NCBI GenBank assembly: GCA_964480825.1
Contig: CAYZRJ010000041.1
Span: 1-5,485, forward strand
Reading direction: 5' to 3'
Source of the DNA: CAYZRJ01 sp964480825
Lineage (GTDB): Bacteria; Patescibacteriota; WWE3; UBA101185; UBA10185
Length of the DNA stretch: 5,485 bases
In this document: positions 1 to 5,231 of the stretch, piece after piece
Layout: each line of letters begins with the position of its first letter
Position numbering within the stretch: position 1 is the stretch's first letter
The notes under the pieces: generated by a model
What the model was told of the DNA's origin: nothing
Seen by the model: the letters and a program-made list of their open reading frames with translations, nothing else
Databases searched by the model: none
Translations under genes and position numbers: made by a program

Positions 1-267
1 TATCATCCATTTATTGTCTTTTATTGTAATCACCAAATCCTGAAGGAACATATCGCGCGCCGAGTTTGATAGATCAACTACAGCTTTTTGAACTTGCGGT
101 ATTTGAACCAACGAAATCTTTATCGACAAAACTATCGAAAGCAACAATGACAGTGTTAAAAAGTATTTAACTGTGAGCGACGCCCGCGTTTTTAGCATTT
201 TTTTGTAGTAGTTTATCGAGGTCAGGCTCTTGTAAAAAATATGGAAAAAAGTTTTTACTTTTGTCAT
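1..267 (-). CDS. Partial small membrane protein, DUF1189-like N-terminus (3' end beyond window)
   Basis: The minus strand is open from an ATG at 267 to the left edge, giving 89 residues. The first ~32 residues are aromatic and basic (MTKVKTFFHIFYKSLTS), followed by a hydrophobic segment at about residues 33-49 that reads as a membrane anchor. A soluble stretch follows and ends in DLVITIKDNK. This pattern (short amphipathic F/Y-rich start, 'YFL' membrane segment, later 'DLVITIK' strand) recalls DUF1189-type membrane proteins common in CPR genomes; this is from memory and only the N-terminus is visible. A second ATG lies at 198, but the coding-like sequence between 267 and 198 favours the upstream start. 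An in-frame TGA at 280-282 bounds the frame upstream. The gene diverges from the suf operon. No Shine-Dalgarno is seen; a TGaTATCAT extended -10 lies 6 bases before the ATG. Function unknown. Confidence 0.62.
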   Translation of the reverse strand, partial: MTKVKTFFHIFYKSLTSINYYKKMLKTRASLTVKYFLTLSLLLSIVLSIKISLVQIPQVQKAVVDLSNSARDMFLQDLVITIKDNKWMI

Positions 268-273
268 AACTAC

Positions 274-282
274 ATGATATCA
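274..282 (-). promoter_or_regulatory. Candidate extended -10 promoter for the divergent membrane-protein gene
   Basis: Read on the minus strand the site is TGaTATCAT, an extended -10 element (TGn before a TAnnAT hexamer). Exactly 6 bases separate the hexamer from the ATG at 267, so the predicted transcript would begin on or next to the start codon. No good -35 is visible. The core TGATATCA (275-282) is also a perfect 8-base palindrome and could instead be a protein-binding site. Support comes from the identical spacing at the two other unit starts in this window. Confidence 0.4.
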
Positions 283-307
283 CAGCGATACATGGGCGAA
301 GAATCGG

Positions 308-336
308 TTGACAGCTTAGGTCATATAGACTACTAT
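308..336 (+). promoter_or_regulatory. Promoter of the suf operon (TTGACA-N17-TACTAT)
   Basis: A perfect consensus -35 TTGACA (308-313) is followed by a 17-base spacer and the -10 TACTAT (331-336). This is the strongest housekeeping-type promoter in the window and points into the suf operon. Transcription should start near 343. An upstream ATG at 241 in the regulator's frame is therefore unlikely to be its start, because it would lie outside the transcript. Confidence 0.8.
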
Positions 337-341
337 CTATA
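324..341. promoter_or_regulatory. Inverted repeat over the -10 box, candidate operator
   Basis: TATAGA (324-329) and TCTATA (336-341) form a perfect 6-base inverted repeat with a 6-base centre. One more pair outside (C322-G343) extends the symmetry imperfectly. The repeat spans the whole -10 hexamer, where a dimeric repressor would block RNA polymerase. The adjacent ArsR-type gene is the obvious candidate to bind it, giving negative autoregulation of the operon. The assignment is inference; only the symmetry and position are seen. Confidence 0.45.
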
Positions 342-342
342 C

Positions 343-645
343 GTGCTTTCACAGATGAATAAGACAACAAGTGACTCGTGCGTAACCTGTTTTAATGCTT
401 TAGGCGTAGGTTCGCGTATGGCCATATATAAATACTTAAGACAGCACGATAAGGTCGGTGTTGCGGCTATTGTTGAGCACGTTGGTTTAACCCAACCGAC
501 GGTTTCGTATCACTTAAACGAAATGAAAAACTCGGGCATTTTAGAATCTACACGGGACGGCAAAGAGGTCTATTACAAAATCAGCGATACCTGTAAAATT
601 TTCCATCAGGATTGCGTGCTAAAAGAAGTAAAATTTCCGGCTTAA
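343..645 (+). CDS. ArsR-type winged-helix regulator with four cysteines, likely suf operon repressor
   Basis: A DNA-binding protein of about 100 residues with an ArsR-family winged helix: a first helix (SRMAIYKYL), a helix-turn-helix (VEHVGLTQPTVSYHLNEMK), then a wing (DGKEVYYKIS). Counting from the GTG at 343, cysteines lie at 13 and 16 (CVTC) and at 84 and 91, with His88 between the last two. They flank the DNA-binding core, an arrangement suited to binding a metal ion or Fe-S cluster. It is the first gene of the suf operon, 2 bases before sufC, with an inverted repeat over its promoter, so it probably represses the operon when its ligand is bound. Cyanobacterial SufR is a related idea but a different, longer protein. 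Start choice: GTG 343 lies 6 bases after the -10 (leaderless); ATG 355 in the same frame is the alternative (96 residues) but has no Shine-Dalgarno. An in-frame ATG at 241 is rejected because it lies upstream of the promoter and antisense to the divergent gene. Confidence 0.85.
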   Translation: MLSQMNKTTSDSCVTCFNALGVGSRMAIYKYLRQHDKVGVAAIVEHVGLTQPTVSYHLNEMKNSGILESTRDGKEVYYKISDTCKIFHQDCVLKEVKFPA

Positions 646-647
646 AT

Positions 648-1373
648 ATGTTTGAAACAAAAGATTTAAAAATATCAATTGATACAAAAGAGATAATTCA
701 CGGCATAGATTTAAAAATTAAAAAAGGAGAAATACACGCTTTGATGGGACAAAACGGTTCCGGAAAAAGTACATTGGCCCAAGTAATAATGGGACATCCC
801 AATTATCACGCAACATCGGGAGAGATTAAGTTTGAAGGCAAAAACGTTTTAGAGATGGATCCGACCGAGCGCGCAAAGACGGGTATATTTTTATCCTTTC
901 AATATCCGAGTGAAGTCGCAGGCGTAAACATAAACAGCTACTTACGAATGATATACAACAAAAAAAACGATGCGAGTGTTTCACCGGTTAAATTTCGCGA
1001 AATCCTAAAAGAAAAATTAGAAATCTTGGACATTAAGCCGGATTTTTTAAACAGATATCTAAACGAAGGATTTTCGGGCGGTGAAAAAAAGCGGATGGAA
1101 ATGTTACAAATGCTGGTGTTAGAGCCAAAACTTGCAATCTTGGACGAAGTAGACAGCGGCCTTGATATAGACGCTTTAAAGATTGTCGCAAAAGCCGTTT
1201 CCTATTTAAACGAGAAAGCAAAAACCGGTTTTTTGATAATCACTCACTACGCAAGAATATTGAGCCATATAAATCCTTCTCGAGTTCATGTTATGAAAGA
1301 CGGATTAATTGTAAAAAGCGGTGGTCCAAACCTTGCCGAAGAACTCGAAAAAACAGGTTATGTCAAACTCTAA
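648..1373 (+). CDS. sufC: SufC, ATPase of the SufBCD Fe-S cluster scaffold
   Basis: A soluble cytoplasmic ABC-type ATPase of 241 residues (E. coli SufC is 248). It binds SufB and SufD and uses ATP to drive conformational change in the scaffold. All family motifs are present: Walker A GQNGSGKST (34-42, Lys40), Q-loop Gln85, signature FSGGEKKR (142-149), Walker B LAILDEVDSGLD (162-173, catalytic Glu167) and switch His200 in the SufC-typical THYARIL. There are no membrane segments. Start ATG 648 gives the usual N-terminus; a TTG at 612 would add 12 residues lying inside the regulator's coding sequence and is not needed. Only 2 bases separate it from the regulator's stop and there is no Shine-Dalgarno, so translation is probably coupled. 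Its 3' end overlaps the sufB start by 14 bases. Confidence 0.98.
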   Translation: MFETKDLKISIDTKEIIHGIDLKIKKGEIHALMGQNGSGKSTLAQVIMGHPNYHATSGEIKFEGKNVLEMDPTERAKTGIFLSFQYPSEVAGVNINSYLRMIYNKKNDASVSPVKFREILKEKLEILDIKPDFLNRYLNEGFSGGEKKRMEMLQMLVLEPKLAILDEVDSGLDIDALKIVAKAVSYLNEKAKTGFLIITHYARILSHINPSRVHVMKDGLIVKSGGPNLAEELEKTGYVKL

Positions 1374-2768
1374 TCTTAAAGATTTAAAGCAGGATTACAC
1401 CCAAAAATACGGTTTTAGAATGCCCGAAGCTTCGGTTTTCAAGACTAGACGGGGTTTAGGAGAAGATGTAATTCGGATATTTCAAAAGCAAAAGACGAAC
1501 CTCAATGGATGCTGGATTTTAGATTAAACGCGTTAAAAATATTTGATCAACGCGCGATACCAAATTGGGGTGCCGATTTAAGCGGGATAAATTTTGACGA
1601 TATCATCTACTACCACAGACCCGGGGAAATAGATAAAAGAACTTGGAACGATGTTCCCCAATCAGTTAAAACTACTTTTGAGCGTCTGGGTATTCCGCAA
1701 GCCGAGCGTGAATATTTGTCCGGAGTTAAGGCGCAGTATGACTCTGAAGTTACATATTCGTCCTTGCTAAGCGAACTCGAAGAAGAGGGAGTTATATTTT
1801 TATCAACCGATGAGGCATTGAAAAAATACCCACACTTTTTTGACGAATATTTTGGAAAGGTTATTTCTACCGCCGATAATAAATTTTCCGCCTTAAATAG
1901 CGCTGTTTGGTCGGGAGGTTCGTTTGTATATATTCCAAAAGGCGTTCATGTTAAAAGACCTTTACAAGCATACTTTAGAATCAACGCCGAACGTATGGGT
2001 CAGTTTGAACGTACGTTGATTATTGCTGACGAAGGTAGCTACTGTCACTATGTTGAAGGCTGCACATCTCCTGTGTACACAACAAATTCTTTGCATTCGG
2101 CAGTTGTCGAGGTAATCGTTAAAAAAGGAGCAAGATTTAGATACACAACTATTCAAAATTGGTCTAACGATGTTTACAACCTAGTCACAAAACGTGCGCG
2201 TGTCGAAGAAGACGGCATTATGGAATGGATTGACGGGAATTTAGGTTCCAAGGTGACCATGAAATATCCAAGTTGTTTTTTAGTTGGCCCCCGCGCCCAC
2301 GGAGAAGTATTATCTATAGCCTATGCAGGTAAAGGTATGCATCAAGACGCCGGTGCTAAAATGATTCATGTGGCTCCAAATACAACCTCAACAATCATTT
2401 CTAAATCTGTTAGTGCTTATGGAGGTAGAACAAGCTATCGGGGTTTGGTACATATTGCACCATCAGCTCCTAATTCTGTAAGTCACGTTGAGTGTGACGC
2501 ATTGATTTTAGATTCCGATTCGGCCTCAGATACATTTCCCACCATGAGAATTCAAGAAAGCGGTGCACGAGTTGAACATGAAGCCACAGTCAGTAAAATC
2601 GGAGAAGAAAAACTGTTTTATTTAATGTCACGCGGGCTTTCACAAGCAGAAGCAATGAGCTTAATCGTTTCGGGCTTTATAGAACCTATCGTCAAAGAGC
2701 TACCTATGGAGTATTCAATCGAGCTTAATCGTTTAATCGAACTTGAAATGGAAGGAAGCGTTGGTTAA
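1360..2768 (+). CDS. sufB: SufB, Fe-S scaffold subunit, with an apparent one-base frameshift near 1476
   Basis: The main scaffold subunit on which the [Fe-S] cluster forms; it pairs with SufD and SufC. The N-terminus reads from ATG 1360 (MSNSNLKDLKQDYTQKYGF...GLGEDVIR) up to codon CGG at 1474-1476. The family sequence then continues in another frame (DISKAKDEPQWMLDFRLNALKIF) to TAA 2766-2768. One missing base, most simply GGG read as GG at 1475-1476, explains the break. Restored length is 469 residues, normal for SufB. Key residues in restored numbering are Cys379 (VECDALIL; equivalent of E. coli Cys405), Cys235 (EGCTSP; near E. coli Cys254), and His407-Glu408 (EHEATVSKIGE). Unrestored, the first frame ends at 1527, and the other frame could start only at ATG 1509 (419 residues, no Shine-Dalgarno), losing ~50 residues. 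The start overlaps sufC by 14 bases, with only a weak AGG upstream. Sequencing or assembly error, a real mutation, or recoding are all possible; the intact remainder argues against an old pseudogene. Confidence 0.93.
1474..1481 (+). other. Frameshift position within sufB
   Basis: Upstream of here the sufB product is encoded in the frame of ATG 1360, and downstream in the frame containing ATG 1509. Re-reading G1476 (CGG then GAT ATT TCA) gives Arg-Asp-Ile-Ser, which joins the two parts in the pattern expected of SufB. Both frames are open between 1449 (after a TAG at 1446-1448 in the downstream frame) and 1524 (before the TAA at 1525-1527 in the upstream frame), so the event must lie in this interval. 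Confidence 0.85.
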
Positions 2769-2777
2769 ATTTTTCTT

Positions 2778-3377
2778 ATGATTACGAAATTATTAAAAGT
2801 ATCAAAAAACGAAATAATTGATGTAATCCAAGACACACAGTTTGTTTTAGTTCCTACTGACTATTTTTCGGAAGAAAGTTTTAAGCTCGACTTTTTATTC
2901 GAAAAGTCAGGAGTTACCGCGGAACTACTAATGGTGTACGCCCTTCCCGTCAAAGGAAAGTTAAACATTACAACCACTACAATTCACAAAGTTCCGCATA
3001 CTTCTTGTTTGACTAAAGTACGGGGAGTTTTAAGAGATGGTTCGACCTCTAATTATGTGGGGAAAATAATTATCGACAAACCGGCTTGGCAAACCAGTTC
3101 GTTTTTAGAAGATAATGTTTTGGTTGTAGGCAAAGACACAAAAAATAACTCCCAACCTATTTTAATGATTGACGCAGATGATGTTAAAGCTTCTCACGGA
3201 GCAACAACCGGACGAATAAACGAAGAAGACATTTATTACTTAACCAGCCGTGCATTATCCCGTAACGAAGCCGAAAAGCTAATCGTTGAAGGATTTTTTG
3301 CAGAACTTGTCGAAGAAATAAAGGATGAGGTAATTAAAAAAGAGGTGCTGAAAAATTTAGGGGAGGTAGAATTTTAA
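2778..3377 (+). CDS. sufD: SufD, unusually short Fe-S scaffold subunit
   Basis: The SufB-paralogous partner that forms the SufB-SufD heterodimer capped by SufC. It is only 199 residues, against 423 in E. coli. It keeps part of the beta-helix (VRGVLRDGSTSNYVGKI..., about 80-145) and the C-terminal helical SufC-binding region (EEDIYYLTSRALSRNEAEKLIVEGF). The large N-terminal domain and much of the beta-helix are absent. The motif DDVKASHGAT contains His140, the equivalent of E. coli SufD His360, which lies with SufB Cys405 at the cluster-forming interface; the E. coli Cys358 position is Ala138. No frameshift or stop explains the shortness: only 9 bases separate it from sufB, and those bases hold no remnant. 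It could be called a SufB/SufD-family protein, but its position after sufB supports SufD. No Shine-Dalgarno is visible. Confidence 0.88.
   Translation: MITKLLKVSKNEIIDVIQDTQFVLVPTDYFSEESFKLDFLFEKSGVTAELLMVYALPVKGKLNITTTTIHKVPHTSCLTKVRGVLRDGSTSNYVGKIIIDKPAWQTSSFLEDNVLVVGKDTKNNSQPILMIDADDVKASHGATTGRINEEDIYYLTSRALSRNEAEKLIVEGFFAELVEEIKDEVIKKEVLKNLGEVEF
3361..3366 (+). promoter_or_regulatory. Shine-Dalgarno GGGAGG of sufS
   Basis: This is the one strong purine-rich ribosome binding site among the suf genes. It lies inside the end of sufD, 12 bases before the sufS ATG at 3379, slightly farther than usual. sufC, sufD and sufU lack a comparable site, so sufS may be translated more independently. 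Confidence 0.6.
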
Positions 3378-3378
3378 T

Positions 3379-4599
3379 ATGGATTTTAATACGATAAAAA
3401 AAGATTTTCCTATTTTAAATAGACTCATCAGAGACAACCAATTGGTGTATCTAGATAGCGCGGCAACCTCACAAAAACCACAAGCAGTTATAGACGCAAT
3501 CGTAGATTATTATTCAACGCATAACGCAAATATTCATCGTGGTATTCATACATTAAGCGAGGAAGCTACCGAAATGTATGAACAAGTTCGTAAAAAAGTC
3601 GCGAAGCTCATCAACGCAACAACAAGTGATGAAGTGATTTTCACAAAAGGGACAACCGAGGGCTTAAATTTCATTGCCTCGACTTTAGGTGGTGCCGTTG
3701 TAAACGAGGGTGACACGATTTTACTAACCGAAATGGAACACCACAGCAATTTAGTTCCGTGGCAGCAGCTGGCGTTACGAAAAAAAGCCAGACTTGATTA
3801 CGTGGAAATTACTAAAACCGGCGAAATAGATTTTTCTGACTTTGAAAAGAAGATTCGCGCAGGAGTAAAAATTGTTGCTTTTACACACGTCTCAAATGTT
3901 GTAGGTACGATATTTCCGGTCAAAGAAATTTCGAAAATCGCGCATCAGAACGGAGCTTTAGTAGTTGTTGACGGTGCTCAAGCGATTGGTCACATGCCGG
4001 TAAATATTCAATCTTTAGGTTGTGATGCCTACGCTTTTTCGGGTCACAAAATGCTTGGGCCAACCGGAGTGGGAGTGCTTTGGATTAAAAGAGAAATTCT
4101 ATCTAAAATAGAACCTTATCAATTTGGCGGAGGAATGATTGAAAAAGTAGAATTAACAGATTCAACTTGGGCTGAAATTCCAAACAGATTCGAGGCGGGA
4201 ACTCCAAACATTGAAGGTGTAATCGGTTTGGGTGCGGCAATAGATTATCTAAGCAAAATAGGAATGGAAAATATCAAAGAACATGAAGTTAGATTAAACA
4301 AGTACGCCATAGAAAGCTTACAAAAAGTAGAAGGTTTAAAAATATTTGGGCCGATTGATCCACAAAAGCGCGCGGGCTTAGTCTCATTTTATATTGACGG
4401 TCTACATCCGCATGACATCGCAGCGGTTTTAAACAGCCAAGGAATTGCCGTGCGTTCAGGACACCACTGCACATATCTTCTGCACAAAAAATTAGGTATT
4501 ACCGCATCGGTCAGAGCAAGTTTCTACTTGTATAACGATGAAAATGACATCGATAAGCTAGTAGCAGGTTTAAAAAAGGCAAGACAGATCTTAGGCTAA
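3379..4599 (+). CDS. sufS: SufS, PLP-dependent cysteine desulfurase
   Basis: Cytoplasmic enzyme converting L-cysteine to L-alanine while carrying the sulfur as a persulfide, which it passes to SufU. At 406 residues it equals E. coli SufS in length. Visible residues are Lys224 in FSGHKMLGPTG (PLP Schiff base), Asp198 and Gln201 in VVDGAQAIGH and His122 in EMEHHSN (PLP contacts), persulfide Cys364 in RSGHHCT, and Arg379 in SVRASFYLYN (substrate carboxylate). His345 in LHPHD matches the B. subtilis SufS histidine (His342) that swaps into the SufU zinc site, which fits the sufU gene just downstream and the absence of sufE. ATG 3379 is 1 base after the sufD stop, with GGGAGG upstream. The sequence after the cysteine (TYLLHKKLG) differs from the common AQPLM. 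No damage is seen. Confidence 0.98.
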   Translation: MDFNTIKKDFPILNRLIRDNQLVYLDSAATSQKPQAVIDAIVDYYSTHNANIHRGIHTLSEEATEMYEQVRKKVAKLINATTSDEVIFTKGTTEGLNFIASTLGGAVVNEGDTILLTEMEHHSNLVPWQQLALRKKARLDYVEITKTGEIDFSDFEKKIRAGVKIVAFTHVSNVVGTIFPVKEISKIAHQNGALVVVDGAQAIGHMPVNIQSLGCDAYAFSGHKMLGPTGVGVLWIKREILSKIEPYQFGGGMIEKVELTDSTWAEIPNRFEAGTPNIEGVIGLGAAIDYLSKIGMENIKEHEVRLNKYAIESLQKVEGLKIFGPIDPQKRAGLVSFYIDGLHPHDIAAVLNSQGIAVRSGHHCTYLLHKKLGITASVRASFYLYNDENDIDKLVAGLKKARQILG

Positions 4600-4602
4600 C
4601 AT

Positions 4603-4974
4603 ATGAACGATTTATTCAGAGACGAACTAATGGACATTTACAAAAATCCTATGAATCAGGGGCAGTTAGACGATCGCACCCACCAAGCCGAAGGAAAAAA
4701 TCCGTTGTGTGGCGATCAGATCAATTTACAGTTAAAAATATCCGGCGGTAAAATTAAAGACGCTAAATTTAACGGCAGTGCTTGTTCGATAAGCATCATT
4801 TCGAGTGCGCTATTGACCGAACATATAATAGGTAAGACGGTAGAAGAAGCCAAAAAAATAACCAAAGAAGATTTATTAAATTTGATAGGTTTAAATTTGA
4901 CTACAAGCCGTGTAAAATGTGCGACACTGGTATTAAGCGCGCTTCGTGGGGCGTTAGAGGGCTTTGCTTTATGA
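4603..4974 (+). CDS. sufU: SufU, zinc-dependent sulfur-transfer partner of SufS
   Basis: A small IscU-fold protein (123 residues). In Gram-positive-type SUF systems SufU binds zinc and takes the persulfide sulfur from SufS. Predicted ligands are Cys36 and Asp38 (NPLCGDQI), Cys61 (GSACSIS) and Cys106 (RVKCATL). Lys105 stands where IscU has histidine, which marks it as SufU-type, as does NPLCGD. However, Cys61 to Cys106 spans 45 residues, close to the spacing in IscU (43) and shorter than in B. subtilis SufU (62, Cys66 to Cys128). The SufU-specific insertion of about 20 residues is therefore missing. ATG 4603 is 3 bases after the sufS stop with at most a weak AGG (4593-4595). It ends in TGA that overlaps the next gene's ATG. 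Confidence 0.95.
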   Translation: MNDLFRDELMDIYKNPMNQGQLDDRTHQAEGKNPLCGDQINLQLKISGGKIKDAKFNGSACSISIISSALLTEHIIGKTVEEAKKITKEDLLNLIGLNLTTSRVKCATLVLSALRGALEGFAL

Positions 4975-5201
4975 CACAAGTTGCAAAAACGAAAGTGAAA
5001 AGAGAATCTAATCTTGGCGAAGTGGTATTTAAATATCCACAGGCGGCCGAGATACTAACTGATTACGGACTTCATTGTGTAGGTTGTTTTGCCAGTTCTT
5101 TTGATACTATAAATGACGCCGCAAAAATACACGATATGAGTGACGAAGAAATACAAGAAATGATCGACCGCGTTAACGAAGCTATAAAGCACAAAGAGTA
5201 A
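4971..5201 (+). CDS. DUF1858-type CxxC redox protein in the suf operon
   Basis: A 76-residue cytoplasmic protein matching the DUF1858 / 'hybrid cluster-associated redox disulfide protein' pattern: an N-terminal stretch (LGEVVFKYPQAAEILTDYGLHCVGC) containing the Cys36-x2-Cys39 pair, then a helical part (SSFDTINDAAKIHDMSDEEIQEMIDRVNEAI). The biochemical role of this family is not settled; the CxxC suggests thiol-disulfide, persulfide or metal chemistry. The start is set by the 4-base ATGA overlap with the sufU stop (4971-4974) and an AGAGG (4956-4960) 10 bases upstream. An in-frame ATG at 4917 would add 18 residues lying inside sufU and is rejected. Translational coupling to sufU argues for a role in cluster assembly or sulfur transfer, perhaps as a carrier or reductant (inference). 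Confidence 0.87.
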   Translation: MTQVAKTKVKRESNLGEVVFKYPQAAEILTDYGLHCVGCFASSFDTINDAAKIHDMSDEEIQEMIDRVNEAIKHKE

Positions 5202-5216
5202 ATACATTTCCATGCG

Positions 5217-5225
5217 TGTTAAAAT
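5217..5225 (+). promoter_or_regulatory. Candidate extended -10 promoter of the hpf-like gene
   Basis: TGtTAAAAT is an extended -10 element (TG at 5217-5218, hexamer 5220-5225). The hexamer is 6 bases before the ATG at 5232, so the transcript would begin at or next to the start codon. There is no recognisable -35 about 17 bases upstream, which extended -10 promoters often tolerate. The AT-rich setting makes chance matches possible. Read-through from the suf operon is also likely because no terminator is seen. Confidence 0.5.
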
Positions 5226-5231
5226 TAAAAA

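Noticed and set aside
241..354. N-terminal extension of the regulator from ATG 241
   Set aside because: It lies upstream of the TTGACA/TACTAT promoter, overlaps the divergent gene's coding start and carries no recognisable ArsR sequence.
612..647. Upstream TTG start for sufC adding 12 residues
   Set aside because: It lies wholly within the regulator's coding sequence; the ATG at 648 gives the normal SufC N-terminus.
1509..2768. A separate 419-residue sufB gene starting at ATG 1509
   Set aside because: No Shine-Dalgarno precedes it, and SufB-like sequence continues upstream in the same frame to about 1476 (DISKAKDEPQW) and then in the other frame to ATG 1360. It is one gene with a frame break.
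4917..4970. Longer start (ATG 4917) for the DUF1858 protein
   Set aside because: The extra residues are encoded inside sufU in another frame, and the ATGA overlap at 4971 with AGAGG upstream is a better start.
4972..4974. TGA recoded as glycine or tryptophan (as in some CPR and other bacteria)
   Set aside because: TGA ends sufU at the expected family length and overlaps the next gene's ATG; no conserved position in the genes is encoded by TGA.
4716..4979. 87-codon open frame on the minus strand opposite sufU
   Set aside because: Antisense shadow of a clearly conserved gene; its translation shows no family-like pattern.
5202..5231. Terminator after the suf operon
   Set aside because: Only a weak CATGCGTG-type partial symmetry is present; there is no stable GC hairpin followed by a T run.
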